Source of the DNA: Mycobacteroides immunogenum
GTDB lineage: Bacteria; Actinomycetota; Actinomycetes; Mycobacteriales; Mycobacteriaceae
Reading direction: 5' to 3'
Length of the DNA stretch: 64,000 nucleotides
NCBI RefSeq assembly: GCF_001605725.1
Contig: NZ_CP011530.1
Span: forward strand, 4,774,001 to 4,838,000
The notes under the pieces were generated by a model, which worked only from the letters and a program-made list of their open reading frames with translations, searched no databases and was not told the origin of the DNA. This document shows positions 44,310-56,726 of the stretch, one piece after another. Both the position numbers and the translations under genes were made by a program. The stretch's first letter is position 1; each line of letters starts with the position of its first letter.

Positions 44310-44340
44310 ACTTTAGCAAGAGAAACTATATTCCTAAAGT
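44310..44340. promoter_or_regulatory. inverted repeat upstream of the MFS gene
   Basis: ACTTTAG (44310-44316) and CTAAAGT (44334-44340) form a 7-bp inverted repeat with a 17-bp AT-rich spacer in the MFS leader. This AT-rich patch stands out from its surroundings and may be a regulator site or promoter. Confidence 0.35.
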
Positions 44341-44520
44341 CATGTTTCCCCGATCTGTCAGATCGATCCCGGGGCAGGCGCACAACACCCGGCGCCACTG
44401 CGAGCCGCACGCGGAAATCTGGCCGCAATTCCGCGCCAGTCGCGCACTCGGCGGAGAAATCGGGGACCCACCGGGTAGCGTGGCCATTGTTCGTCAACGA
44501 ACAGCCCCACAACACAAACA

Positions 44521-47070
<2,550 letters not shown>

Positions 47071-47101
47071 GCGCCCGCGCGAAGAACCTTAGGCTGAACG
47101 C

Positions 47102-47737
47102 GTGAGCACCTAGGAACTTCCGGATATCGCCGGAATCGCCCACCATCCCGACGGGCATCCTCGCGGTGCCGTGGTGCTCACCCACGGGGCCGGCGGTAGC
47201 TGCCACTCCCCCATGCTGCGTCTGCTGTGCACGGCATGGGCAGAGCGCGGTTGGCTGGCAATACGTTTCGATATGCCCTTCCGACGTAACCGGCCCAGCG
47301 GCCCACCGTCGGCCTCCGCGGCCGACAAGGACCGCGCGGGGATCGCCGAGGTGATCAACAAGGCTCGCGCCATGGTGGATGGGCCGCTGCTGGCGGGCGG
47401 CCATTCCTACGGTGGACGGCAAACCTCGATGCTGGTCGCGGAAAAAGGGCCGATCGTCGATGTCCTGACCCTGTTCTCCTACCCGTTGCACCCACCCGGG
47501 AAGCCCGACCGGCTGCGCGTGGAACATCTCCCCGATATCCAGGTTCCGACCGTGTTCACCCACGGCACCTCGGATGCCTTCGGCACCATCGCCGAACTCA
47601 AAGAGGCCGCAGTGCTGATTCCGGGCGGCGCGACCATCGTGGAAATCGCCGGCGCGCGCCACGATCTGGGCGCCAAGACCATCGACGTGCCCGCCCTCGC
47701 CATCGACGCCGCGCTGGCGGCACTGGAATCGCGCTAG
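47102..47737 (+). pseudogene. alpha/beta hydrolase (Rv0421c counterpart) with in-frame stop at codon 4
   Basis: From GTG 47102 the frame reads V-S-T-stop(TAG 47111)-ELPDIAGIAHHPDGHPRGAVVLTHGAGG and continues open to 47737. The residues after the TAG are the normal first beta-strand region of the dienelactone-hydrolase/KAT8-like alpha/beta hydrolase family, so the native start lies before the stop. The rest is intact: nucleophile elbow GGHSYGGRQT, Asp and His regions (GTSDAF, GARHDLG). Translation could restart only at GTG 47171 (MVLTHGAGG), losing the first strand. It is a probable nonsense mutation of a recent kind, or a sequence error. It directly follows thiD. Confidence 0.6.
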
Positions 47738-47748
47738 CGGATCCGGGC

Positions 47749-48366
47749 TCAGCCCAGTGCGTGCCAGTCGCGCATCAATAGCCGCGACGCCCGGCGCAGA
47801 TCGTCCTCGGCCTGTGCGACGGTGAGACCTCCGTTGAGGCACACCTGAATACAGCCGAACCACTGATGCACCAGCAGCCTGATCACTGCCTCATCGTCTT
47901 CGGTGGGATCGGACAGCCCGGCCACCTCGGATATCAGCTCATGAAAGCGTTTCTCGATCTGCATCAGATCGGGCACCTCGGCCAGTGAGGCCGAATTCGA
48001 GGACCGGATCATCGCGATGGCCAGCATGCGCCGCCGCGTCAACCCGCGCAGCGCCCGCACCAACGCTTCACCCACCCGGTCGGACGGGTTTTGTTCGGGC
48101 AGTGCCGGAATTCGACCGACAAGCCGCTCGGACTCACGCACCAGCGCCGAGACGAACAGATGGCGCTTGGTCGGGAAGTACCGGTACAGCGTGCCGATGG
48201 CAACGTTGGCGTGCTTGGCGACATCGTGCATCTGAACGTGGTCGAGCTCGCGTGTCATGGCGAGTTCTTCGGCCGCATCGAGCATGCGCTTGTACTGCTC
48301 ATGTTGGCGCCTGGTCGACGGCATGGCGGCTGGCCGCACCGGTGATGCTTCAACCATGGCGCTCAC
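47749..48366 (-). CDS. TetR-family regulator, KstR-like
   Basis: This 205-residue regulator's N-terminal domain is very close to KstR in the recognition-helix region: VQMHDVAKHANVAIGTLYRYFPTKRHLFVSAL versus the KstR pattern VQM-AVA-RADVAVGTLYRYFPSK-HLLVSAL. The C-terminal ligand domain diverges. It is unlikely to be KstR itself, which sits elsewhere in mycobacteria. GTG 48366 has AGGTGA upstream; ATG 48357 is possible. A perfect KstR box lies 33 bp upstream, so autoregulation and cross-talk with the steroid regulon are likely (inference). Confidence 0.85.
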   Translation of the reverse strand: MSAMVEASPVRPAAMPSTRRQHEQYKRMLDAAEELAMTRELDHVQMHDVAKHANVAIGTLYRYFPTKRHLFVSALVRESERLVGRIPALPEQNPSDRVGEALVRALRGLTRRRMLAIAMIRSSNSASLAEVPDLMQIEKRFHELISEVAGLSDPTEDDEAVIRLLVHQWFGCIQVCLNGGLTVAQAEDDLRRASRLLMRDWHALG

Positions 48367-48398
48367 GATCTTTTCACCTGCATAAATAACCCCGAAAC

Positions 48399-48412
48399 TG
48401 GAACCTGTTCTA
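48399..48412. promoter_or_regulatory. KstR-type operator upstream of the KstR-like TetR gene
   Basis: TGGAACCTGTTCTA fits TnnAACnnGTTnnA at all fixed positions and sits 33 bp upstream of the TetR start, the usual place for an autoregulatory operator. Confidence 0.82.
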
Positions 48413-48461
48413 ATAAGGTAGCACTACCAAGACCCCGCGCACTGCGAATTCGAAGACAGAT

Positions 48462-49991
48462 TCAGTTCCCCGAGCCGGGCGTCCCGGCCAGCATCGCCAG
48501 CAGCAGCTCGGCGCGCACCCGCGCGATATCGAGGTCACAGGCCAACAGAGATTGCGCCGTTTCGATCCGTTTCCGCAGCGTATGGCGGTGCACACCCATG
48601 GCCGTGGCCGCCGATTCCCAATGGCCGTTGGCTTCCAGATATGCCCGCAATGAGGCCATCAATTCGCTGCCGTGCGCGGTGTCGTACTCGGCGATGGGGG
48701 CCAATGTCGCGTTGGCGACGGCCACCAACACCTCACGGCTCGCGCCGAAGGACAGCAGTGCGCTGCCCGCCAGGGAGGTGAATTCCAGCGGCGTCCCACC
48801 GCGCTCGGCCACCGACGCGGCGAGCCTCGCGTTCTGTACCGCGTCGGCGAGCCGCACCACCGGGTGCGCTCCACTCAACCCGGCCCGTAGCCCCTTCTTG
48901 GTGCGGCCGTCCGCCTCCCCGAAGAGGCGACGGGCAAAGTCGGCGGTCTCCGCCCCGGGCAACACGACGATCAGCTGGCTTGCACCGGCATGCGCGAATA
49001 CCGGGTAACCGGCCGACTCGATCGCCCGGCTGATTGCCGAGAGCGCCTTGCCCAGAATCGCCTGGGATTCGGCATCCACCGCCAGTACCCGGATGCGCCC
49101 ACGCCCGTCGGCGACCTGCCCCAACTGCGCCCAGATCGGATCCAGGTTCAGCTCATCTGCGAGCAACAGACCCAAGGCCTGGCCGTTCAAGCGCCGTTGC
49201 GCCTCCTGTAGACGCGATGGCTTATCAAAATCCAAGGCCAGCAAGGAGTTTGCGTGCCCAAGCAGCACCTGATCCACAAAGGTCAACGGCGTCTTGCTGA
49301 CCACGGCCAACACTCCGTATGACGCCGGGCCCACTCCGATCGCCTGTTGCGAGACGGTGATTCCCGGATCGAGCTGCTGCGCACCCGCCGACGCGCCCGG
49401 TGTCACCGCACCCCGGATGAGATTCACCGTGGCGACGTCCAGATTGCGCGGATGACTTGCGATCACCGTGCCGCCGGGGTCCAACACCACGACGTTGGCC
49501 CGCAGTGACCGTCCGAGTTCGGCGGTGACCGCCTGTACACCGCCATTCACAATCGCCCGGGTGATCCTGGGCTGGGCCCGCGATGCTCGCAACACCGCGT
49601 CGTATTCCAACTCGGCGATGCGCGTGCTCACGGTCTTGACCACGGCCGCGAACGGGGTGCGTAACGGAATCTCCAGCAGTGGCATACCCAGCTCGTCGGC
49701 CGCGGCCACCAGCTCTGGCGGCACCTCGTCGAATGTCAGTCCAGTGCCGAATCCCAATGCCGCAACATTATTTTCGTTGAGCGCACACAGGTAACGCCGC
49801 CGGTCTCGGGGATTCTTGGGCAGACCGATGCCGGTGGTGAGCACCAGTTCACCACCGGAGAGCCACTGTGCGGGATCGGCGAGTTCAGTGGTCAGTGCCA
49901 TATTGATCTCGCGGCCAGCGCCCGCGGCACCGCCCTTGAGGGTGAGTTTGAGGTCTGGCTGGTCCAGTACCCAGCGCACTGGAACGGTCAT
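48462..49991 (-). CDS. PucR-family transcriptional regulator
   Basis: A 509-residue protein with the N-terminal PucR sensor domain (purine catabolism PurC-like, residues 1-150), a middle GGDEF-like/CdaR region, and a C-terminal HTH_30 (YLEANGHWESAATAMGVHRHTLRKRIETAQ). Members activate purine or amine catabolism genes. It is divergent from the aldehyde dehydrogenase/amine oxidase operon, so it probably controls it. ATG 49991 is the start. Confidence 0.88.
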   Translation of the reverse strand: MTVPVRWVLDQPDLKLTLKGGAAGAGREINMALTTELADPAQWLSGGELVLTTGIGLPKNPRDRRRYLCALNENNVAALGFGTGLTFDEVPPELVAAADELGMPLLEIPLRTPFAAVVKTVSTRIAELEYDAVLRASRAQPRITRAIVNGGVQAVTAELGRSLRANVVVLDPGGTVIASHPRNLDVATVNLIRGAVTPGASAGAQQLDPGITVSQQAIGVGPASYGVLAVVSKTPLTFVDQVLLGHANSLLALDFDKPSRLQEAQRRLNGQALGLLLADELNLDPIWAQLGQVADGRGRIRVLAVDAESQAILGKALSAISRAIESAGYPVFAHAGASQLIVVLPGAETADFARRLFGEADGRTKKGLRAGLSGAHPVVRLADAVQNARLAASVAERGGTPLEFTSLAGSALLSFGASREVLVAVANATLAPIAEYDTAHGSELMASLRAYLEANGHWESAATAMGVHRHTLRKRIETAQSLLACDLDIARVRAELLLAMLAGTPGSGN

Positions 49992-50058
49992 TTCTCAGGA
50001 CTGTACAGAATGGTGAAAAACACCGCGAAGATTCCCGGAATTGTCAGATGATCAAAGA

Positions 50059-50074
50059 TGTGCCTTAACGCACA
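50059..50074. promoter_or_regulatory. inverted repeat upstream of the aldehyde dehydrogenase operon
   Basis: TGTGC-CTTAAC-GCACA is a 5+6+5 inverted repeat in the 134-bp gap between PucR and the dehydrogenase gene. It is a candidate PucR site; a TTATAC-like -10 lies about 17 bp downstream. Confidence 0.35.
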
Positions 50075-50125
50075 CTGGTTCTCTGCGTACTTATACGGGA
50101 TTGTCTCGACGGATGGACGTGCGAT

Positions 50126-51565
50126 ATGCCAGATTCGGTACTCCAGAACTACATCGATGGCCAGTTCGTCGATGCTCTATCCCTGAAATCATCCGAGCCT
50201 ATCGACCTGATCAATCCGGTCGATGAGTCGGTGGTGGGGCGCTCCCCGGTCTCCAATGCCGACGATGTGAACGCCGCCGTCGCCGCCGCGGAGCGGGCCT
50301 TTCAGACTTGGGGCAGATCCACCCCGAGCATCCGTCAGCAGGCACTGCTCAAACTCGCCGATGCCATCGAAGAGCATTCGGACGAGATCGTCGCTGCCCA
50401 ATGCCGTAACACCGGTCAGCCCAAGGCGATCATCGCCGCCGAAGAGGTCGCCGTGAGCGCCGACCAAATCCGGTTCTTCGCCGGCGCCGCGCGCATCGTG
50501 GAAGGCAAATCGGCGGGCGAGTACATGGACGGGTTCACCTCCTACGTGCGACGCGAGCCCATCGGGATTGTCGGACAGGTAACCCCGTGGAACTACCCGT
50601 TCATGATGGCGATCTGGAAGATCGGGCCCGCGCTGGCGGCCGGAAACACCATTGTCCTCAAGCCCAGCGACACCACCCCGGAAAGCACTCTGGTGCTGGC
50701 GCGCCTGACGAAGGGCATCCTGCCCGATGGCGTCTTCAACGTGGTGCTGGGCACGGCGGCCACCGGTTCGGAATTGGTGAGTCACCCTGCTATCGGCCTG
50801 GTTTCGATCACCGGGTCGGTACGCGCCGGTATCGCCGTGGCTGCCTCCGCCGCCGAGCAACTCAAGCGCAGCCACCTCGAGCTCGGGGGCAAGGCCCCTG
50901 CCGTGGTGTTCGGCGATGTCGATGTCGACAAGGCCGCGCTGGGTATCGCGCAGGCCGCCTTCTTCAACGCCGGGCAGGACTGTACGGCTGCCACCCGCGT
51001 CATCGTGCATGAATCGATTCACGACGACTTCGTCAACGCCCTCAACTCGGCGGCACAGACGCTGCGGCCCGGCCTACCCGATGATCCCGACAGCTTCTAC
51101 GGGCCCATGAACAACATCAACCACTTCACCGTGGTGACCAAGAAACTGGACAACCTGCCCGCACATGCCACGGTGGTGACCGGCGGAAAGCGCTGGGGCG
51201 ACAAGGGGTACTTCATCGAACCCACCATCGTCACCGGCGTGCGGCAAGATGACGCGATAGTGCAGGAAGAGACGTTCGGCCCCATCCTGACGGTCCAACC
51301 CTTCTCGGACGCCGACGAAGCCGTTCGGCTGGCCAACGGCGTGCGCTACGCCCTTGCCTCCAGCGTCTGGACCAAGGACCATGCCACAGCTGAAAAATTC
51401 ACTCGCGAGCTGGATTTCGGGTGCGTGTGGGTCAACTGTCACATCCCGTTGGTCGCCGAGATGCCACACGGCGGGTTCAAATACTCCGGGTACGGCAAGG
51501 ATCTGTCGGCCTACAGCGTCGAGGACTACACCCGCATCAAGCACGTGATGAGTGCGCACGCGTGA
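50126..51565 (+). CDS. NAD-dependent aldehyde dehydrogenase (aminobutyraldehyde/aminoaldehyde type)
   Basis: This 479-residue ALDH has the fold signature VTPWNYPFMMAIWKIGPAL, general base Glu in HLELGGKAPAVVF and nucleophile Cys in FFNAGQDCTAATR, plus the C-terminal KYSGYGKDLS. The sequence resembles 4-aminobutyraldehyde/phenylacetaldehyde-type enzymes. It immediately precedes a copper amine oxidase (overlap by one base), which would make its aldehyde substrate. Confidence 0.9.
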   Translation: MPDSVLQNYIDGQFVDALSLKSSEPIDLINPVDESVVGRSPVSNADDVNAAVAAAERAFQTWGRSTPSIRQQALLKLADAIEEHSDEIVAAQCRNTGQPKAIIAAEEVAVSADQIRFFAGAARIVEGKSAGEYMDGFTSYVRREPIGIVGQVTPWNYPFMMAIWKIGPALAAGNTIVLKPSDTTPESTLVLARLTKGILPDGVFNVVLGTAATGSELVSHPAIGLVSITGSVRAGIAVAASAAEQLKRSHLELGGKAPAVVFGDVDVDKAALGIAQAAFFNAGQDCTAATRVIVHESIHDDFVNALNSAAQTLRPGLPDDPDSFYGPMNNINHFTVVTKKLDNLPAHATVVTGGKRWGDKGYFIEPTIVTGVRQDDAIVQEETFGPILTVQPFSDADEAVRLANGVRYALASSVWTKDHATAEKFTRELDFGCVWVNCHIPLVAEMPHGGFKYSGYGKDLSAYSVEDYTRIKHVMSAHA

Positions 51566-53505
51566 TGAGTGACACGTTCCATCCTCTGGATCCCCTGACC
51601 GCGCAGGAATTCACCACCGTCGCCGAGATTCTGGCGCAGACACACAACGTCGGGAAGAACTGGCGATACACCTCCATCGAACTCATCGAGCCCGCCAAGG
51701 CCGAGATCGCCGCCTTCGACGCCAACGGCACCCGGCCCGATCGCCGCGCGCTGGCGACCTGCCTGGACACCCTCGCGAACGCCACCTACAAGGCCGTCAT
51801 CTCGCTGGACTCCGGCACGGTGCTGTCCTGGGATCACATTCCCGGCGTGCAGCCCAACTTCACCGTCGATGAGTGGGAAGAGGCCGACGCGGTCCTGCGC
51901 AGCCACCCCGACGTGATCGCCGCCCTGGCCAAACGTGGCATCACCGATATGGACCTGGTGTTCATGGACACTTGGACCTACGGCGAGGCCGTCATGCCCG
52001 AGAAATACCAGGGCAGACGCCTCGGCTGGTCGGATACCTGGGTGCGTGCCGCCGCGGGCGCCAATCCGTACGCGGGTCCTGTCAACGGGTTTCACTGCAT
52101 CATCGACATGAACAGCATGGAGCTGTTGGACATCGAGGACACGTTCACCGTCGAGCGACCGGAGATGATGGGCGAATACGTGCCACGCCACGTCCCGGAG
52201 CGACTGCGCCGGCAGAGCACCCGCGAGTCCCTGCAGCCATTGCACATAACCCAGCCCGATGGGACGTCCTTCACCATCGAGGGCAACAAGCTCCAGTGGC
52301 AGAACTGGTCACTACGAGTCGGCTTCAACTACCGCGAGGGCATGACCCTGCACGCGGTGACCTACAACGACAACGGCCGGGTACGGTCCGTCGCCAACCG
52401 GATGTCCTTCGCCGAGATGATGGTGCCCTACCGAGATCACTGCGAAGATCACTACCGCAGAACAGCTTTCGATATCGGCGAGTGGGGCATCGGGTTCATG
52501 ACCACCTCTCTGGAGCTGGGCTGCGACTGCCTCGGTGAGATCCGGTACCTGGACGCCGTGCTGCACAACAGCAAGGGCGAGCCATACACCATCAAGAACG
52601 CGATCTGCATCCACGAAGAGGACAACGCCGTCCTGTGGAAGCACGTCGACCACGACCACGGCGCGGAGGTGCGCCGGATGCGGCGGCTCACCGTGTCGTT
52701 CCACGTCACCGTCGCCAACTACGAATACCTCACCTACTGGCGGTTCTACCAAGACGGAAACATCGAGTGCGAGGTTCGCGCCACGGGAATCATGGTGGTG
52801 AGCAATTTCGAGGAGGGCGCCGCGCATCCGCACGGAACCCTCGTCGACAACCGCACCTATGCGCCGTACCACCAGCATTTCCTGGTCGCGAGGCTGGACC
52901 TGGACGTCGACGGCACCGAGAACACGGTCTACGCCACCGAAACCGAGATCGAGCCGGTCGGACCCCGTAACCCCTACGGGCTCTCCCTGCGGCAACGCAA
53001 CACCCCGCTGCGCACCGAATCGGAAGGCAAACAAGACTTCTGCTGGGAGACTCAGCGCGCCTGGAAGGTCGTCAACGACAACACCCGCAACGGCATTGGC
53101 ACGGCGCCGGCCTACAAGCTGGTGCCTGGCGCGGCCATCCCAGCCATGTTCGACCCGTCCTCACCGGTGCTGGCGCGCTGCCGCGCCATCGAACACACTC
53201 TCTGGGTTACCCCCAACTCGCCCGAAGAACGCTGGCCCGCAGGAGAATTCGTCACGCAAAGCAAGGAAGACCACGGGCTGCCGGCCTGGACCGAACGCAA
53301 CCGGTCGATCGAGAACACCGATGTGGTGCTGTGGTACGTGTTCGGTATCCATCACATCACCCGGCCCGAAGACTGGCCGATCATGCCCGTCGACACGGTG
53401 AACTTCTGGCTCAAGCCGGTCGGATTCTTCGACCGGAACCCCTCTCTTGACGTAGCACCCACCCCGCCGAAGAGCTGTCACACGTCCGGACACCAGGAGG
53501 ACTAG
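51565..53505 (+). CDS. copper-containing primary amine oxidase
   Basis: This 646-residue CuAO has the topaquinone precursor Tyr in TVANYEYLTYW (T-x-x-N-Y-E), the Asp general-base region IRYLDAVLHNS, and copper His in YHQHFLVARLD plus a C-terminal His in FGIHHITRPEDWPIMP. It oxidises primary amines to aldehydes with H2O2 and ammonia. ATG 51565 overlaps the ALDH stop (TGATG). The product is taken by the ALDH, and the H2O2 and stress may explain the neighbouring Usp. Confidence 0.93.
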   Translation: MSDTFHPLDPLTAQEFTTVAEILAQTHNVGKNWRYTSIELIEPAKAEIAAFDANGTRPDRRALATCLDTLANATYKAVISLDSGTVLSWDHIPGVQPNFTVDEWEEADAVLRSHPDVIAALAKRGITDMDLVFMDTWTYGEAVMPEKYQGRRLGWSDTWVRAAAGANPYAGPVNGFHCIIDMNSMELLDIEDTFTVERPEMMGEYVPRHVPERLRRQSTRESLQPLHITQPDGTSFTIEGNKLQWQNWSLRVGFNYREGMTLHAVTYNDNGRVRSVANRMSFAEMMVPYRDHCEDHYRRTAFDIGEWGIGFMTTSLELGCDCLGEIRYLDAVLHNSKGEPYTIKNAICIHEEDNAVLWKHVDHDHGAEVRRMRRLTVSFHVTVANYEYLTYWRFYQDGNIECEVRATGIMVVSNFEEGAAHPHGTLVDNRTYAPYHQHFLVARLDLDVDGTENTVYATETEIEPVGPRNPYGLSLRQRNTPLRTESEGKQDFCWETQRAWKVVNDNTRNGIGTAPAYKLVPGAAIPAMFDPSSPVLARCRAIEHTLWVTPNSPEERWPAGEFVTQSKEDHGLPAWTERNRSIENTDVVLWYVFGIHHITRPEDWPIMPVDTVNFWLKPVGFFDRNPSLDVAPTPPKSCHTSGHQED

Positions 53506-53507
53506 CC

Positions 53508-54398
53508 GTGAACACCGCCGCCACGAGGATTGCTGTTGCATATCTGGCCACCCCGGGCGGCGATGACGCGCTAGCCGTCGGCGCACAGATCGCGCGCTCG
53601 TTGGGCGCGCATCTGGATCTGTGCATGGTGCTGCCCCTGGACCGCCCGATCCTGGCTCCCCTACCCCAGCAGGAACGTCAGGACATCTTGTCCCAAAACG
53701 CCACGCATTGGCTCAAACATGCCGAGGCGACCATCCCCGACGACCTGTCGGTACAGACGCATATCAGCTTCCACGAATCGATAGCGGAGGGGCTCATCGC
53801 GCAATGCGAGGCCGTGGGCGCCGCGGCCATCGTGGTGGGCGGCTCCGGGGGTGGACTGGTGGGCAGCCTGTCACTGGGATCGGTAGTCAACGAACTCGTG
53901 CATTCCTCGCCGATTCCGCTGGTCATCTCACCGCGCGGCGCGCGTTACCAGAAAAACCTGCGCATCCGTGAGGTCACCTGCGCCATGGGCACCCGGCCCG
54001 GCGCGCGGGTGCTGCTGGACGCCGCACTGCGGATCTGCAAGCGCGCGGACACCCCGCTGCGGCTGGTGTCCCTGGTCTCCATCGATCCGATTCCCGGCGG
54101 AGACGACGACCAGTCGGCGCGTGAGCGGGCCACCATCCACGCGCAGCAATCCCTCGAAACCGCCAAATTGGTTCTTCCACCGGACTTCCCGGTTACCTCA
54201 ATGGTCGCCGAGGGACCCACCGTGGAAGCGGCGGTGAACAAACTGGACTGGCGCGAGGGCGACATCATCATGGTGGGTTCCAGCCGTCTCGCGCAGCCGC
54301 GACGACTCTTCCTCGGGTCGACGGCAGCCAAGATGCTCCGGGTGCTGCAGGTTCCCATGGTCGTCATCCCGAAGGAAGAAGGGGGCGATAGTGACTGA
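53508..54398 (+). CDS. tandem universal stress protein
   Basis: A 296-residue protein of two Usp domains. The nucleotide-binding loops are VGGSGGGLVGSLSLGSVV in the first and VGSSRLAQPRRLFLGSTAAK in the second (G-x2-G-x9-G-S/T pattern). It starts 2 bp after the amine oxidase and overlaps the permease by 8 bp. The protein is cytoplasmic. It may bind ATP and modulate the transporter or stress response. Confidence 0.88.
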   Translation: MNTAATRIAVAYLATPGGDDALAVGAQIARSLGAHLDLCMVLPLDRPILAPLPQQERQDILSQNATHWLKHAEATIPDDLSVQTHISFHESIAEGLIAQCEAVGAAAIVVGGSGGGLVGSLSLGSVVNELVHSSPIPLVISPRGARYQKNLRIREVTCAMGTRPGARVLLDAALRICKRADTPLRLVSLVSIDPIPGGDDDQSARERATIHAQQSLETAKLVLPPDFPVTSMVAEGPTVEAAVNKLDWREGDIIMVGSSRLAQPRRLFLGSTAAKMLRVLQVPMVVIPKEEGGDSD

Positions 54399-55932
54399 GG
54401 ACGTCGCTCGCGCTGAACTGGAACATGCCGAGCAGTCCGAAGGACTTGTCTCAAAAGGCCTGGCCGCCGGACGGATCGGCACCTTCACCGGCGCGGTCCT
54501 CGGAATCTCCACGGTGGCACCTGGATACACGCTCACCGCCAGCATCGGACTGATCGTGGCGGCGGTCGGCCTGAAGATGCCCGCCATCCTCATCGCCGGA
54601 TTCATCCCGATGTTCCTCACCGCGTACGCCTACCGCGAACTGAATTCGCGAGCACCGGACTGCGGAGCCTCATTCACCTGGTCCACCAAGGCATTCGGAC
54701 CCTACGTCGGCTGGATGTGCGGGTGGGGCATGGTGATTGCCACCATCATCGTGCTGTCCAATCTGGCCTCGATCGGTGTGCAATACGGATACCAGTTCCT
54801 CGGCGCGGTCTTTCACAATCAAACGGTCGCCGAGCTCGCCAACAACAAGGCCGTCAACATCATCTCCACTGTGGCGCTTTTGGCCATCGCCACCTACATC
54901 TCCAGCCGCGGCATCACCACCAGCGAAAAGGTGCAGTACGTTCTGGTCGGCTTTCAGATGATCGTGCTGGTGCTCTTCGCCGTCGTCGCCATCGCGAAGG
55001 CCCCCAGCGCGGCCGGACACCTCGACTTCGACCTCGATTGGTTCAACCCACTCACCGGACTAACCCTGAGCGCCTTCGTCATTGGGCTTATCGGCTCGAT
55101 CTTCGCGTTCTGGGGCTGGGACACCTGCCTGACGCTCGGCGAGGAATGCAAGGACCCCACCAAAGTACCCGGGCGGGCCGGTCTGCTCTGCGTGCTGTCC
55201 ATCCTGTTGACCTATCTCCTAGTGGCGGTCGCGGTCATGATGTTCGCGGGCGTCGGCGACACCGATCTGGGTCTGGCGAACGAGGCGAACAAGGACAATG
55301 TCTTTGGCTCCCTGGCCAACCCGGTGCTGGGCAGTTGGCTCGGCCCGCTGCTGCTGTTGGCGATATTCGCCTCCGCGGTGGCCAGCCTGCAGACCACCTC
55401 GCTGCCCGCCGCGCGCACCATGCTGGCCATGGGGACCTACGGCGCGTTCCCGAAGCGGTTCGCCAGTGTCAGCCCGCGATTCCTCACACCCACATTCAGC
55501 ACCGTGGTGGCCGGCGCCGTCACCGCGGCCTTCTACACGATTGTCAGCCTGCTCTCCGATCGCACCCTGCTGGATACCATTGCCGCCCTGGGCATCATGA
55601 TCTGCTGGTATTACGGCATCACCGCCTTCGCCTGCGTGTGGTACTTCCGCACAGAGCTGTTCGCCAGCGCTCACAACGTGGTGTACAAATTCCTGTTTCC
55701 GCTCCTGGGCGGTCTGATGCTGGGGGCGGTGTTCGTGATCTCCGTACGCGAGAGCATGGACCCCGAGAAGACCGGCAGCGGTGCCGCGATCGGTGGTATC
55801 GGCCTGGTGTTCTATCTCGGCTTCGGAATCCTGGCGTTCGGCGCGGTGCTCATGCTGATCATGCGCTTCACCAGCCCTGACTTCTTTCGGGGACGCACCC
55901 TCACCCGGGACACCGCACCGTTGTCCGAATAA
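54391..55932 (+). CDS. APC-superfamily amino acid/polyamine permease
   Basis: This 513-residue integral membrane protein has about 12 spans, with the APC hallmark GISTVAPGYTLTASIGLI and GAVLGIS in the first span region. It imports an amine, GABA or amino acid for the upstream oxidase/dehydrogenase. A GTG start overlaps the Usp stop region. A C-terminal LTRDTAPLSE is hydrophilic. Confidence 0.88.
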   Translation: MTEDVARAELEHAEQSEGLVSKGLAAGRIGTFTGAVLGISTVAPGYTLTASIGLIVAAVGLKMPAILIAGFIPMFLTAYAYRELNSRAPDCGASFTWSTKAFGPYVGWMCGWGMVIATIIVLSNLASIGVQYGYQFLGAVFHNQTVAELANNKAVNIISTVALLAIATYISSRGITTSEKVQYVLVGFQMIVLVLFAVVAIAKAPSAAGHLDFDLDWFNPLTGLTLSAFVIGLIGSIFAFWGWDTCLTLGEECKDPTKVPGRAGLLCVLSILLTYLLVAVAVMMFAGVGDTDLGLANEANKDNVFGSLANPVLGSWLGPLLLLAIFASAVASLQTTSLPAARTMLAMGTYGAFPKRFASVSPRFLTPTFSTVVAGAVTAAFYTIVSLLSDRTLLDTIAALGIMICWYYGITAFACVWYFRTELFASAHNVVYKFLFPLLGGLMLGAVFVISVRESMDPEKTGSGAAIGGIGLVFYLGFGILAFGAVLMLIMRFTSPDFFRGRTLTRDTAPLSE

Positions 55933-55937
55933 CGGTG

Positions 55938-56726
55938 TCACACAAAAAGCAACAGTCGCTGCGAGGGGTCGTCAAACAACAGGGTGACCACGTCGACGAC
56001 GATCTCGCCGGTTTCGGGGTGGTGCAAAGGCAGCGCCGGTATTCCGCGTGGCTGTGCGACGTCGAATTGGTGCCACATGGCATGGAAATCGGCACTGGCC
56101 TCCGAGATTTTCTGGAGGTGGGCCGAGTACTCACCATTGGACAGTTCGTCGGCGGACGTGGAGCGAAGGATGCCTACGGCGACGCGACGCATGGCGGGCA
56201 AGTCACCGAATCTGCTTTGGAAGCTCTCGTGCGTGAACAGCAGCTCGACGAAGGTTCGTTCGGCGACGGGTATCTGCCCGAAGTCCAGGAACAGCCGTGC
56301 CGCTGCGTCGTTCCACGCAAGAATCGCGGTTTGGGGTCCGATCAAGATCGCGGGGATATCGGTAAGCCGTTGCAGTAGGTGCAATATCGGCCCACTGACC
56401 TGGGGCAGTGCGGCTATCGGGGAGGGGCGGAGGCCGGAGCCGGCCAGCAGCTGGCGGGCATAGCGGCACTCGTCTTCGGTGAGCCGCAGGACCGAGGAGA
56501 GGCGGTCCAGTACATCCCTGCTGGGCGGAACGCGGCCCTGCTCAATACGGGTGTAGTGCTCCAGACTGGTGAAGGCCATATCGGCTACTTCTTCGCGACG
56601 CAGCCCCGCCACCTGTCTGCGCGCGTCCGGCGTGGGAAGCCCCACCGCGTCGGGGTGAATCGCGCTTCGGCGGGTCCGTAGCAAGGACCCCAGCTCCACC
56701 AGCCGCGGATCACGTCGGGCTGCCAT
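55938..56726 (-). CDS. XRE-family regulator with MmyB-like ligand domain
   Basis: A 262-residue protein with an N-terminal HTH_31 (RRQVAGLRREEVADMAFTSLEHYTRIEQG) and a C-terminal MmyB-type domain (AILAWNDAAARLF, VDVVTLLFDDPSQRLLLFV), which binds acyl chains or small ligands. It is convergent with the permease gene (5 bp gap) and divergent from the amidohydrolase, its likely target. Confidence 0.88.
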   Translation of the reverse strand: MAARRDPRLVELGSLLRTRRSAIHPDAVGLPTPDARRQVAGLRREEVADMAFTSLEHYTRIEQGRVPPSRDVLDRLSSVLRLTEDECRYARQLLAGSGLRPSPIAALPQVSGPILHLLQRLTDIPAILIGPQTAILAWNDAAARLFLDFGQIPVAERTFVELLFTHESFQSRFGDLPAMRRVAVGILRSTSADELSNGEYSAHLQKISEASADFHAMWHQFDVAQPRGIPALPLHHPETGEIVVDVVTLLFDDPSQRLLLFV

